This document shows positions 35,147 through 45,089 of a stretch of DNA of 64,000 bases, in pieces (the first letter of the stretch is position 1; every line of letters begins with the position of its first letter). Source of the DNA: Timema cristinae (taxonomy: Eukaryota; Arthropoda; Insecta; Phasmatodea; Timematidae). The notes beneath the pieces are model-generated. The model was not told where the DNA came from, searched no databases, and saw nothing but the letters and a program-made list of their open reading frames with translations. A program made the position numbers and the translations under genes. The stretch lies in assembly GCA_039000515.1 (NCBI GenBank), contig JBCFYV010000012.1, positions 33,152,922 through 33,216,921 of the forward strand, written 5' to 3'.

Positions 35147-36510
35147 TTCGTAATGGATATCATCAGGGCCAGAAGTTGTATTGCCCGCCTGGGACAGGGC
35201 ATAGGTAAGTTCCTCTTTAGTAAAGGGGGAGTTATAATCCTCCCCCGACTTTGGCCAAAATCAATATTAAGGCGCTCGATGCTGCGCTTATGCACCACGA
35301 ACTCGTTAGAGTAGCTCGCAGTGCTAGAAATGGCGGCAAACATCGAGCCCAATACATTGGCGACCTCCATAGGGGAGGAGACAAGTGAACCGTTAGACAT
35401 GAGTGCGGGTATATTATAAATGGTATTTTTGCTACTACGTACTTTACGAATGTGATCCCAAACCTTGGTTGTGGGAGTGGAAATAGTAAGGGTAGAAATA
35501 AACTGTCTCCAAGACTCTCTTCTGCTTTCTCGAATAATACGGCGAGCTCTAGCACGTAGAATCCGGAATGACTCCAGATTCTCCGAAGTAGGACGTCGAT
35601 TAAAGATACGCAGGGCTCTTCGACGGTTAGAAATAGCCAACCGGCACTCCTCGTTCCACCAGGGAACAGGACGGTGGCGCGGGTTTGGCGAGGATTTAGG
35701 GATGGATGCCCTCGCCGCCGTTATGACCGTCGAAGTAAATTGCCCAGCCTTAACATCGACGTCGGGAGAATGGGGTTCGTCGAATATGGCGAGCTCGCGG
35801 AATTTATCCCAGTTAGCACGTTTAAGAACCCATTGGGGTAACCGCGCTGTACTGGGGGGATCTTGGATTTTTGAAAGCAGAATTGGAAAGTGATCGCTGC
35901 CACATAGGTCCGAGTGAACCTCCCAAAGGAAGTGAGCAGCAATCCCGGGGCTACATAGAGCTAGGTCGATGGCAGAGGATACACCATTAAAGGTGGAGAA
36001 ATGTGTCTGGGTCCCGGTGTTCATTAACACCAGGTTTCCCGAGACAAGAATGTCCTCTACCATCCTCCCGCGGGCGTCTGTAAAATTAGACCCCCACACC
36101 AGGTTATGCGCGTTAAAGTCCCCCAAGATGATATAGGGGGCGGGAAGTTGTATAAAGAGGGCCTCTAGTGTCCTCTTGGAAACACGTTCACCTGGTGGGA
36201 GGTAGATGCAGCATACGGTTACCTCCATAGGAAGGGAGACTCTGACAGCGATCACGTGGAGATCAGAAACTATATTAATATTCTTATGATATATAGTACT
36301 TCGTGCGAATATAGCCACACCTCCGCTAGCCCGATCAAAGAAAGGCTTGTCGGTACGATACACATCGTACCCACGGAGCATCGGGTTGTCAGTTGGGCGG
36401 AAGTGGGTCTCCTGCAAACACAAGATGGAAGGATGCAGGGAAGAAATTATTAGTTTGATTTCCTCTATACGAGCATAGAAACCCCTACAATTCCATTGTA
36501 GTAGCGACAT
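35104..36510 (-). CDS. LINE ORF2, apurinic-type endonuclease part
   Basis: The frame begins MSLLQWNCRGF, a typical ORF2 start. It has the APE endonuclease residues N7, E34 (CLQET), D131 and N133 (GDFNAHN), D182 and S205-D206-H207 (SDHFP). This domain nicks the target DNA for target-primed reverse transcription. Homology stops at about 35245, where a run of five C (plus strand, 35242-35246) appears one base short. The last 45 or so residues are out of frame. Restoring one base would join it to the reverse transcriptase frame. It starts 18 bases after the end of the ORF1 tail frame (36529), so translation of ORF2 probably depends on reinitiation or coupling. Confidence 0.92.
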   Translation of the reverse strand: MSLLQWNCRGFYARIEEIKLIISSLHPSILCLQETHFRPTDNPMLRGYDVYRTDKPFFDRASGGVAIFARSTIYHKNINIVSDLHVIAVRVSLPMEVTVCCIYLPPGERVSKRTLEALFIQLPAPYIILGDFNAHNLVWGSNFTDARGRMVEDILVSGNLVLMNTGTQTHFSTFNGVSSAIDLALCSPGIAAHFLWEVHSDLCGSDHFPILLSKIQDPPSTARLPQWVLKRANWDKFRELAIFDEPHSPDVDVKAGQFTSTVITAARASIPKSSPNPRHRPVPWWNEECRLAISNRRRALRIFNRRPTSENLESFRILRARARRIIRESRRESWRQFISTLTISTPTTKVWDHIRKVRSSKNTIYNIPALMSNGSLVSSPMEVANVLGSMFAAISSTASYSNEFVVHKRSIERLNIDFGQSRGRIITPPLLKRNLPMPCPRRAIQLLALMISITKCCANCPLLDGRSS

Positions 36511-36528
36511 AAGTTATTAGTATGAAAT

Positions 36529-36930
36529 TTAGTTATCCTCGCAATCCATTTCATTATCCTTTAAGAATAAAAATTTGTTGAGGCCCTTTTTAGGCCCTCT
36601 TGCCTTTCCCAGTCTCTCCTGTACCTCTCGCTTCAGGAGAGGCTTCGGCTTATTTTGGGGAGACTGGGGAGTCGGATTCTTGTTCGAAGGCTTTAAGGCC
36701 TTCGACGCTTTTTTAATATTTATTTCGGCGGTCACTCGCTGGTCCTTCTTCAAGGCACCAGTGGGACTCGCCTTAGCGGCCTCAACTGTTCCGCAACTCG
36801 TCCCCACCTCCGGAAGCCCAGAGGTGGGTGTGAGAGGCTCAACAACGGCCGCCCTTGTTTTAGTACCTCGAGGCGGGCTCGGGGGGATTACCCGAGGCGG
36901 GCTCGGGTCGGTTGCCCGAGGTGGACCCGG
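36529..36930 (-). pseudogene. Out-of-frame C-terminal part of LINE ORF1
   Basis: After the slip near 36928-36940 the proline-rich repeat continues in this frame. It is followed by TKTRAAVV, GTSCGTVEAAK and a basic stretch (KPKPLLKREVQERLGKARG) ending ..CEDN at 36529. The ORF2 start follows 18 bases later, which makes this the natural end of ORF1. The intact ORF1 would be about 530 codons. Confidence 0.8.
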
Positions 36931-38126
36931 GGGGCTCCCCGAGGTGGATTCGGGGGGGTTAACCGAGGTGGACTCGGGGATGTTCTCAGAGGAGGGCCAC
37001 GAGGAGAATTCCTAGGTGGCACAGGTGGTGGAGACAACATCTCCGAAGTTGTCACCTTGGGCACTAATTTCATCGCCACCGTTGCCGGCGCGATATTACT
37101 ATTTTTTTCTCGAGTAGAGGTCAGTGGCACGGGTCTCGTAGAAGGCTTTGAAATGTTAACTGCGCAATGGCAGTTGGGGCAATTGATATTCTGGGAAACT
37201 ATCTGACTGTAAGAGGTCTGAAATACCGGAGCTTGGCTAGATGCGTATTCTTTGCGTGCTTGGTTGTATGGAATCTTCTTTTCAGTTTGTATCTCAAGCA
37301 CTTTTTTCTCCACCTTCCATTTCGGACAAGCCCGAGACCAAGCAGAGTGCGAACCCTTGCAGTTAACGCAGAATTTAGGTGACTCACACGGTGTATCGTG
37401 AGCCTCCTGTCCGCAATCCGCACAGGTTGGCTTACCACGGCATCGCAGCTTCGCATGCCCAAATTCCTGGCACTGAAAACAGCGCCGAGGGTTAGGGACA
37501 TACGGCCGGACCCTGAGCACGTGGAAACCCGCTCGGACCTCCTTTGGAAGGGTTGGAGTCGCAAAGGTAAGGATATAAGTGTCAGTCTTTTTCTCACTGC
37601 CGTTCTTTTTCACTACTATGCGGTATACTTCAGTGACATTCTGAGGGGCTAGCTCCTCACAGATTTCCTCAATCCTCACGCAGTCGAGGTCATAGCAAGT
37701 GACCACTCCCTTGCAAACATTGAGGAACCTGTGGGGTTCCACCTTCACCAGTATACGAGACGTATTGCTCAACGGTATTTCTTTAAGAGCCAGTATGTTG
37801 CCTGATTGGATGTCGGATGTTGTCTGTATGAGAATGGTGCCGTCACGAAGTTTTCTTATAGACACACTTGCCTTGGCTGCACCATTTATCGCTCTTTCGA
37901 GGATAAATGGGCTCACCCGTTTCATGTTCTCACCTTCGTCCACTCGAGACATTACCAGGAAGCGGGGCTGGGGCCTCACCACCTCCTGGATTTCTTCTAA
38001 TTGAGGGCTAGACGGCCTTACCCGTTTCCGCCTCTTATCGATATTACGGCCCTGTGAGGGGCCGGGCAGTGAGTTGCCAGCAGGGTTTGGCAGTACGATG
38101 CCAGCGGTGACAAAATTATCGGCCAT
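36888..38126 (-). CDS. LINE ORF1, gag-like zinc-knuckle protein
   Basis: The 412-codon frame encodes a nucleic-acid-binding protein that would package the LINE RNA. A basic KRRKRVR patch lies at 31-37. Three zinc knuckles follow one another: C216-X2-C-X4-H-X4-C229, C235-X2-C-X4-H-X3-C247 and C253-X2-C-X3-H-X6-C267. The last is followed by a charged helix-like region. The C-terminus is a proline-rich repeat (PPR and SPP motifs) encoded by degenerate units of about 30 bases. The stop at 36888 is premature. Within a C/G run near 36928-36940 the repeat slips by one base, and the frame at 36529-36887 then carries the true C-terminus (basic, ending CEDN). Confidence 0.88.
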   Translation of the reverse strand: MADNFVTAGIVLPNPAGNSLPGPSQGRNIDKRRKRVRPSSPQLEEIQEVVRPQPRFLVMSRVDEGENMKRVSPFILERAINGAAKASVSIRKLRDGTILIQTTSDIQSGNILALKEIPLSNTSRILVKVEPHRFLNVCKGVVTCYDLDCVRIEEICEELAPQNVTEVYRIVVKKNGSEKKTDTYILTFATPTLPKEVRAGFHVLRVRPYVPNPRRCFQCQEFGHAKLRCRGKPTCADCGQEAHDTPCESPKFCVNCKGSHSAWSRACPKWKVEKKVLEIQTEKKIPYNQARKEYASSQAPVFQTSYSQIVSQNINCPNCHCAVNISKPSTRPVPLTSTREKNSNIAPATVAMKLVPKVTTSEMLSPPPVPPRNSPRGPPLRTSPSPPRLTPPNPPRGAPRVHLGQPTRARLG

Positions 38127-38750
38127 GCCGTAATTGGGGACAACCTACACAGTACTCGGATCGTAGACCCAGGGTGATCCAAGTTGGTACTACCACATAT
38201 GGCCCTGTTAACTGTCCCGACGAGAGGCTATATACGACGCTAGACATGACAACCTTCGCATAGAGCATCGCCGAGACAGAGGTCGTCGCAGCAAGTGGGT
38301 GTAGGAAAGTGCCAATTTTACGTCCGGGCCCTCATGAACGCAACCTATCTTTTCCCAAAGTAGGGTACCCGGTTATTGTCATCCCTAAGGCCCTTCTACT
38401 AAGGTATTGCAACCGGCGCACTTTCATTTAGGAGCTCAAGGCAGTGGTATCCAATAATAAACAGAGAAGAGCCGGGTTAGTTGCCAAGGTCGTCAACGGA
38501 AAGGCCAAAGGCCTCTGTGCAGGATGAACGGTGGGGGAAAGGAAGAAAAAGTTAAGGATAGATAAAGCGAAGGGGGAAGAGTGAGAAAAAGGGGGAAAGT
38601 GAAGGAAGAAGAAAATGATGTGAAAGGAAAGATATAGGATAGGTTTGTCCCACACGAGGTACGTCCTGCACAGAAGCCTCCCCTTTTAGTCGCCTCTTAC
38701 GACAAGCAGGGGTTACTGCGGGACTATTCTAAACCCCGTCCCGCAGGGGG
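38127..38750 (-). promoter_or_regulatory. LINE 5' untranslated region / internal promoter region
   Basis: About 620 non-coding bases precede the ORF1 start. The outer end on the minus strand reads CCCCCTGCGGGACGGGG, then TAGTCCCGCAGTAACC and CTTGTCGTAAGAGGCGACTA. Full-length I-type elements keep their promoter in this zone. No TATA box is seen, as expected for an internal promoter. A purine-rich stretch lies at 38527-38640. Confidence 0.7.
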
Positions 38751-38761
38751 GTGTACTAAGA

Positions 38762-38776
38762 AACGGTGGAAAAAAC
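38762..38776 (+). repeat. SINE family B tail, 3' part after the LINE
   Basis: AACGGTGGAAAAAA completes the tail interrupted at 32446 (consensus GACGCGGTGCTAA). The stretch 38777-39051 shows nothing recognisable. Confidence 0.7.
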
Positions 38777-39051
38777 ACACCCAAGACTGACAACCTCTAA
38801 AGCCGGATCGTCATAGAACGAACGATAGCCGACAGTCCAAAAAGTGGCATTTACTTTAAACTATTTTAAAAACAAAACCATTAGTTCTGCGGCTCTTTAT
38901 TCATTCCCTGCGTTTAGAAAGTGCACATTAAATACATTATCATAATTATCATTCTAGCTACCGTAATTACTTATGGATCAGTACGCGGTCTAGATTTTAT
39001 TAGATCTACGTGCCCGTTGTACTCTTTTAAAACCCTTCTATTAACTCCACT

Positions 39052-39672
39052 TTGTAGTGGCGTGCATAGGAGGTCGGGGCAAATAGGGCAGTTGCCCCCT
39101 CCCCAAGACAACAAATTAATTTTCAAAAATTTTCTAGGAGAGTACCATTCCAAATATCTTGTAGCTGCATCTAATTGTCAAAAACTTGCCAGATTAAGAC
39201 AATATAGAATGGCTTCTAGGATCATGTAATTTTCAAAAAATATTTAAGAAAAAACCATTCCAAATAGTTTCTAGAGCAGCTATTTTTTTTTTTCGGGAGA
39301 AGACTACTTTTAATAGCTTTTAAAGGAAACTTATTTTTTTTTAAATATTCGGATGAAGAACATATCCGGATACTCAGAAACGCTTATAGAATCATCTAGG
39401 TTTTTAAATTTTCAAAGGAAAGACCCCTCTAAATAGCTTCTGGATGGATAAATTTTTCTTGCAACATTTTCCTGGAGAGGATCCTTGGACTCGCCTCTGG
39501 GAAAAGGGCAAAACTCTTTATTTTTCTAACTGGCCCCTCTCCCCTATACAAATAGGATTCAACACCACTGATTTTTCTCTTTCAGTAAAACATTTAAAAG
39601 TGTCCCAAGCTATGGAGCTGTGCGCGCTTACCCCCCACCCCCCAAAGAAAATTCATGGGTGCACCACTGATA
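39052..39672. mobile_element. Small element with inverted ends and internal repeats
   Basis: The left end TAGTGGCGTGCATAGG and the right end (minus strand) CAGTGGTGCACCCATG are imperfect inverses, each followed by a G-rich block. Inside, units of about 90 bases recur (TTTTCAAAAATTTTCTAGGA, ACCATTCCAAATAGTTTCTA and relatives). No coding capacity. Target duplication not found. Confidence 0.45.
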
Positions 39673-39688
39673 CTCTGTATATACTCCA

Positions 39689-39797
39689 TTCACGGTAGGA
39701 ATTACTCTCTGAAAGGTTTTTTCCCTACCAATATCCCACTATATAATAGATTTCTGGTAGGGAAAAAGGCCTTTCAGAAAACAATTCCTACGGTGAA
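39689..39797. repeat. Inverted repeat forming a long hairpin
   Basis: The left arm 39689-39730 (TTCACGGTAGGAATT.. CTGAAAGG.. TTCCCTACCA) is the near-perfect inverse of the right arm 39755-39797, separated by a 24-base loop. The arms are about 42 bases with only a few mismatches. A small fold-back transposon is one explanation. Nothing similar occurs elsewhere in the window. Confidence 0.85.
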
Positions 39798-39925
39798 CAG
39801 ACTTTACATCTTCCCTCAAATCTGTAACAGCACTCTCCTCCCTCATACACACACTGTTTCACCTAAGTGAGTTGAAATTTCGCACACTGTTTCATTTTTG
39901 GCGACAATATATTCTAATAAAATTT

Positions 39926-39962
39926 AGCGTATAGCCCGAACGGGTAGTAAGACTCGGTAAAA
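39926..39962 (+). repeat. Orphan SINE 3' tail
   Basis: AGCGTATAGCCCGAACGGGT then AGTAAGACTCGGT is the shared A/B tail, followed by an AAATT-rich end, without a SINE body upstream. Confidence 0.65.
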
Positions 39963-39965
39963 TTA

Positions 39966-40728
39966 AATTAAATTAATGATTAAAATTTGAAGTTCAAACC
40001 TTTTATTAACTTTACTTGGTGTACATTTATGCCGCCATACCTAAAAATATATGAATAAACACAATGGAATAAGTAATTTTAAAAATAACTTGTATTAACA
40101 GAAAGTCTAAATAAAAAGTAGAAAACGTAATCTTTTTTTTTCATTTTCTCATTTATAGCCCCGTCGATAATAGTTGCAACCACAATAAATAGGGGTGAAA
40201 TACTCTATATTGATGCGTGCATGATGTGATCTGCCATACAAAAATTATAATAGTGCATGGGCAAACTAAATGGGTGGGGAAAAGGCGAAAAACTTTTCTG
40301 CTTATACAAAAAATCTCTACGATTATAATTAAAGAAAAATATTTATTTTATTTTTTATTTCTACTTACATTTGATAGAAGTGTTTAAATGTTTTAACTCG
40401 TTCTTTAACATTGTTTTAGTTATGTTTATTGCTGAATTCAACGTTCTCTTTCTAACACATATTTTAATTCATCCCAAAATAAAATAATGGAATGAAGAGC
40501 GGTGGTGGATATTTTGGACATTTGATATTTCAAAAATTTATTAGGAGGGTGTTTATCTGGACAATTATAAGAAGACTGTGAATGATGTATTTCGTTATTA
40601 ATTTGTCAATAATAATTTACAAACTAGTCCCGGCTAACATTTATTTTGATTTGTTGAAATGTATTCTTCCTCATTATATTATTTTGAAGTCTTATAGACT
40701 CAAAAACAAATCGGCCTACTGGAACAAT
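39966..40728. other. AT-rich sequence, no gene seen
   Basis: No coding frame, exon-like island or shared repeat was recognised up to the 12-bp duplication at 40717-40728. Confidence 0.6.
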
Positions 40729-41017
40729 TATTATTATTATTATTATTATTAGCACCGCGTCTTACTACCCGTTCGGGTTATACGCACTTACGCTAATGTG
40801 TAATTGTAGGGTGATTGTGAGATGAAATGAAGGACCTACAGTTTAACGTGGAATCCGAACCACGGTGGCGGCCTGGCATTCCCCACATTCACAAGATGTC
40901 TTGTCAGAGGTGAAGGAAGGGTTTGGTAATCAGATAAATCTGTGCCGGGACCGAGGATTGAACCCCGGCCGCCAGCACAGAAGTCTGACACCTTACCCCT
41001 AGACCACCAGGTCACCT
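40729..41017 (-). repeat. SINE family A, full length with 12-bp TSD
   Basis: On the minus strand the tRNA-like head has an A-box-like TGGTCTAGGGGT and a B box GGTTCAATCCT. It is followed by the body (CTTCACCTCTGACAAGACAT, CCACCGTGGTTCGGATTCC), the shared tail (CCCGAACGGGTAGTAAGACG, then CGGTGCTA) and an (ATA)n end. The direct repeats TACTGGAACAAT lie at 40717-40728 and 41018-41029. This is a textbook SINE insertion, copied by a LINE that favours TAA-type tails. Confidence 0.95.
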
Positions 41018-41099
41018 TACTGGAACAATAATTTATGCTCTAAATCACAAGGAATAAAATTAAATATTATCTGAATATAAGATTTACCGTTTTCAAACT

Positions 41100-41570
41100 C
41101 TCTGTCTTGGGTTTTGGCACAACTTGTTTTTGGGACGAATCCAAATGAGATCGACGGATTTTTACCAAGAAACGAAAATACATAGCACAACTTTCTTCGG
41201 GGAAGTCAAGACATCTCGGTCCAATGTCGATTGTGGCATGTAAAGATCCCTGGAAGGTATATTAAATAGACCTACCTTTCCGGCAAAATCTGTAGGCTCA
41301 TTCTCACTAGTTCATAGAAATTCAGGGCGGAAATCAACGGGAAACTACCGCACTTTCAGAAATTCCTTAGTACTGGGTTTTCTCACAGATGCTTAAGGCG
41401 GGCGACACCAAGCAACCTAATGTCCGAGTGCGGATGCTACTTTAAATGAATGGGAAACACATCAGGACCAATCTCCGGGTTGTTTACGTGGGCGCACTCG
41501 AATTACGGAATAAATTATACCTGTCAGCAGGTCCACACGAATTGCGGAAAAACCTGTAATCCCATTCAAC
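41100..41570. other. Non-coding unique block, duplicated in S4
   Basis: There is no long frame. It contains GTGGCATGTAAAGATCCCTG, a phrase that I associate with 3' regions of arthropod non-LTR elements, but no coding remnant supports this here. The noisy second copy starts at 55326. Confidence 0.5.
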
Positions 41571-41665
41571 TCCTAACCACTAACCTAACCTATCCTAGCC
41601 TAACATAATCTAATTTAATCTAAACTAACCTAACTTAGCCTAACGTAACGTAACCTAACTTCCAT
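41571..41665. repeat. Degenerate telomere-like (AACCT)n array
   Basis: About 18 imperfect pentamers of CCTAA/CTAAC phase (for example CCACTAACCTAACCTATCCT). TTAGG is the ancestral insect telomere repeat. The array is short, impure and internal. The segment 41666-42639 is AT-rich without recognisable genes. Confidence 0.75.
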
Positions 41666-42639
41666 GTTCCATTTCGAACAGTCGTTATGAATTTAATTTT
41701 TATCCAGCAGTTAGTGTAAGGGTATTACCGATCTCGGATGAGTTGTTCCGAAATTCGTATGCACCGGTATACGCACTCATTTTTAATTAGCTAGGTTTTT
41801 TAATACTTGGATTAATAAAATTTAACCAAACTTTGTATTACCACCTATTACATTCATTCTGGGAATTAAATAGTAAATTTTTTTTTTAGTGTAGAACTTT
41901 GATGAAGTTTTAACATAAACTTGAAAGATTTCTCTTGATATATTTATGTCTATTCACTTTTCATTAATTTTAAATGTATTAGTTCTGGAATCTACTAAAT
42001 ATAGTTTTTTTTTCTATCATGGTATATTCATTGAATCTTACACCATACAATATGTTCCCTTAACACAATAAATTACTTGTTTCTGACGTTTTCTTAAACT
42101 TTTAAACCTTAGTAGAGTTAGTTGTAACTAAGTTTGTTTGGACTATATTGTATTTATAATGCAGCTTTGCCCCTGTAAGTTATACACCAATTGTACATCA
42201 AACTACCGTAACTAGAGATACCTATCAAACAATTGAGATAGCGCATATTCAAGCAATATGTCTACAGTTAATTTAGATATAAAAAAGAAAATAGAATCGA
42301 ATTTGAATAATTTTTGTGAGAATTTTAAAATAAAACTAATTATTCTATCGACTCCTAAAGACTAACTAAATACGTGTGGGCTTAATTAGTACTAAATATT
42401 AGTAATAGTGTTAATCACTTGTTTAACAATAAAATGCACCAAGCTTAATATTTCCACGTCTCAAATCACTATTTCTCCTTCCGACATAAATGTCTAGCTA
42501 ATATTTAAATAAGTGAAGATTAATTGATGATCTCTGAAGCTTCTTCTCTGCACCGGCAGTCATCTGATTAAAAAGCTGGGAAGACTTAATGTGAAAAAAA
42601 AACACAATAAATCCAAACAAAAGTCGAATGCCGGAGTAC

Positions 42640-42840
42640 TCACTTGACTAATATAAAAGACTGGGGGGAGGAGGGAGTTCGAATTTGATCGAGGGAAGTT
42701 TTCTCATATACGGCTTCCAAACCCTTTCCAAGTGACTATTCCTGTATTCTCTTCACATATCACCATACTCATTCTATGCTCTTAAATTAAAGAAAAGTCA
42801 TGGGCAGCCTGAACGGGCAATGAGCGTAAATTGCTAGCAA
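42640..42840 (+). repeat. SINE family B, diverged
   Basis: B-box-like GAGTTCGAATTTGATCGAGG is followed by body fragments and a worn tail (GCCTGAACGGGCAATGAGCG). Confidence 0.5.
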
Positions 42841-42849
42841 ACAAATTAT

Positions 42850-42935
42850 GGCCAGCACTCTACTGCATAGTAGTTAGAGTGGTCGTACATGAGTCTAAGA
42901 GATTCACGTTCGAATCTGGGTTGTGCGGATTCCGC
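42850..42935 (+). repeat. tRNA-like SINE head or tRNA pseudogene
   Basis: GCATAGTAGTTAGAGTGG (A-box-like) and CGTTCGAATCTGGG (B-box-like) are spaced as in a tRNA. No stable acceptor stem is evident. Confidence 0.5.
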
Positions 42936-43104
42936 GGAATATATTTGCTATTTGAATGCGGGTTCATCCCGTCATCAAATTATTAAATAATACGGCCTTG
43001 TTAAATTACTTTTTAGGCTATGTTCTAATTTATAAAATATACGCTAAGCTCCCAGGTAAAAATAAACTAAAGCGTGCTTGTAAAGTAAAATTAAGACATC
43101 TTAA

Positions 43105-43315
43105 AAAAATATGTACCCGCATCGTTGGTCTAATGAGTTAGGCCCACAATATACTTGATTGTCGAAGAGATAAAGATTCGAATCTCAGCCGAGTGCATTG
43201 AAGGTGGTTTTCTACGTGTGATTTAATACTCTGATTTACCCACTCCCTCTCCACGCTAATGACATGGCATTACTACAGGTTGTGGCTGGAGACCGCACAG
43301 TAAAATATTTCAGAA
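43105..43315 (+). repeat. SINE family C
   Basis: A head with GATTCGAATCTCAGCCGAG is followed by GTGCATTGAAGGTGGTTTTC, GTGTGATTTAATACTC and CACTCCCTCTCCACGC. It matches the copies at 20576 and 53490. Confidence 0.65.
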
Positions 43316-43547
43316 AAAGAAGTACAATTTAAAAATTATCAAGCGAACGTTGAATAAGTTTAAGCATTTTTTGTTATTGTCGGGAAAACAATTGAGTTAT
43401 CTTGGTTGCCAAGCCTTTCTTATAAAATTAATATTGTTGAAGACCTTATCTAATAACGTAATGCTTTAAAAATAAACTATTTAATCTTATTGAAATATAT
43501 CACTTTTTTGATTTAAAAAGACCTCAATATATTTCAATAAATACTTT

Positions 43548-43647
43548 NNNNNNNNNNNNNNNNNNNNNNNNNNNNNNNNNNNNNNNNNNNNNNNNNNNNN
43601 NNNNNNNNNNNNNNNNNNNNNNNNNNNNNNNNNNNNNNNNNNNNNNN
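43548..43647. other. Assembly gap (100 N)
   Basis: The placeholder gap between S2 and S3. The noisy duplicate S4 continues through the same position (about 57902-58740), suggesting a missing length near 0.84 kb. Confidence 0.99.
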
Positions 43648-44352
43648 CGATCAACAACTGTCAAAATAGTTACTTATCTGAATCGGACTGTAGTTTGACG
43701 TAAAAAAACTTTTTTTTTTATGTTTCATGCCCCTTACACACGCGTAATGTTTCCGCACCGAATTCAGCACAAATCAACTATTATCTTCTATAAGACGAAC
43801 TACTACGGTGACTTAGTAAAAAGTAGCTCATGGAAACTTGTGGATGATTTGGTAGTAGTGCAAGTCATTGTTTTCACTGATGTTTAAGTACAGGCACATG
43901 CAAAAAAGGTATATTAGTATTCTTTTGTTAGCAATTTGAACATTGACTTCTTTGTCTTTCAATGTATTACATGGACACCTAATAAGTAATAACTCAGTAA
44001 ATATGCCGGATTGTTTCAAAATATACATTCAACTTTTAATTTATACATACACAAACCATTTTGTGAATGGAATAATTTTGTTTTTGTTTGTCACATTGAC
44101 TATTCACAATACAAGGATGAAAACAATGATTGTATGAATACAAGCTATTTTTATCTCCAGTGGTTATTTAATTTAAAATGTCTAGATAGCTACAGTTATT
44201 ATTTCAATTCATGTTCCCCTAATGAACTATGTAATAAAACGCGTGTCCTGGGAAATTAAGCAGGTAATTAGTATATTGTAGATACTATTTAGCTCAGTCA
44301 GTAGTGCATCTACTTGTCTTGTCACAGTCAAAAAACATATGTTCTTTTTATT
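43648..44352. other. No gene or repeat recognised
   Basis: AT-rich with short chance frames. The sequence is repeated in noisy form from about 58741. Confidence 0.6.
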
Positions 44353-44566
44353 TAGCACCACGTCTTACTACCCGTTCGGGCTATACGCTTAAATACTAAT
44401 TACGCTAATAGGTTCGGAATTGGGAAGGTTGAATTTAGAGGAAGTGTACCCGCAAAGCCACCTCCAGTTCACCCGGCCGAGATTCGAGCCTCAATCTCCC
44501 CGTCCTCGGCGGTCTAGCTCCACACAAAATTAGCGCGTTAGCTAACTACGCCACCGAGGCGGGTCG
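44353..44566 (-). repeat. SINE family B, reference copy
   Basis: On the minus strand the head has a very clear A box (GGTGGCGTAGTTAGCTAACG) and a B-box-like GGCTCGAATCTC. The body is GGAGGTGGCTTTGCGGG, TAAATTCAACCTTCCC and GTAATTAGTATTTAAGCG, and the tail is CCCGAACGGGTAGTAAGACG then TGGTGCTAA. This is the best preserved copy. Confidence 0.9.
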
Positions 44567-45089
44567 AAAAAGGTTATTATTGGGGAAATTGAAGTTTCTC
44601 TTTCACAGCAATAATTAAAGGCAAAGTGATAGAATTATGTTTCTGCTCATAAAGCTTGTGCTGATAATCAGTTGGTTCAACAATCATATGTAAATACTCA
44701 TAATAATATATAAAATTAATAATTAAAACTTACCTCAAACGTGTAAATAGGTTTTATACAATTATATCCTTTTTTTTTTTTTTTTGTTTCTTCAACCAAA
44801 CTAAAGGCTACTAGTAACTGAGACCACGTTTTTAAAGGTCAATGTATCAATCTTGCTCCGACTGCTTTTATCCCAAGACAATTTTGTCTTACCAGGCTTC
44901 AAACAAGAAGTCTCTAGTTGTGTGCGGTGCTTCAAGGTGTTCTTAATGGTATTAACTACATAATGAGGCTTACAGTGTCTAAAGATTGTATTGCCCTCAG
45001 TTAGGATCGAACAGAAGTATTTGAATATGAAATGCTGTAAAATTGATCACGGAATCAGGTAAATACTTCTACCTCTTGCCCCTTATTTA

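Larger units (their letters stand above)
32447..38750 (-). mobile_element. Near-intact I-clade LINE with 11-bp TSD
   Basis: The element is 6304 bp and flanked by the identical direct repeat GTGTACTAAGA (32436-32446 and 38751-38761). On the minus strand it has a 5' untranslated region of about 620 bp, ORF1 (gag-like), ORF2 (endonuclease, reverse transcriptase, RNase H, CCHC), a 3' untranslated region of about 370 bp and a short (AAT)n tail. The RNase H domain and the triplet tail place it in the I group of non-LTR elements. The 5' start carries GGGACGGGG and CTTGTCGTAAGAGGCGACTA, a block I recall from other arthropod LINE leaders. It is inserted in the 3' tail of a family-B SINE. Full length and the intact duplication indicate a recent insertion. 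Confidence 0.93.

Noticed and set aside
37167..38004. Plus-strand frames up to 101 codons
   Set aside because: They are antisense shadows of LINE ORF1.
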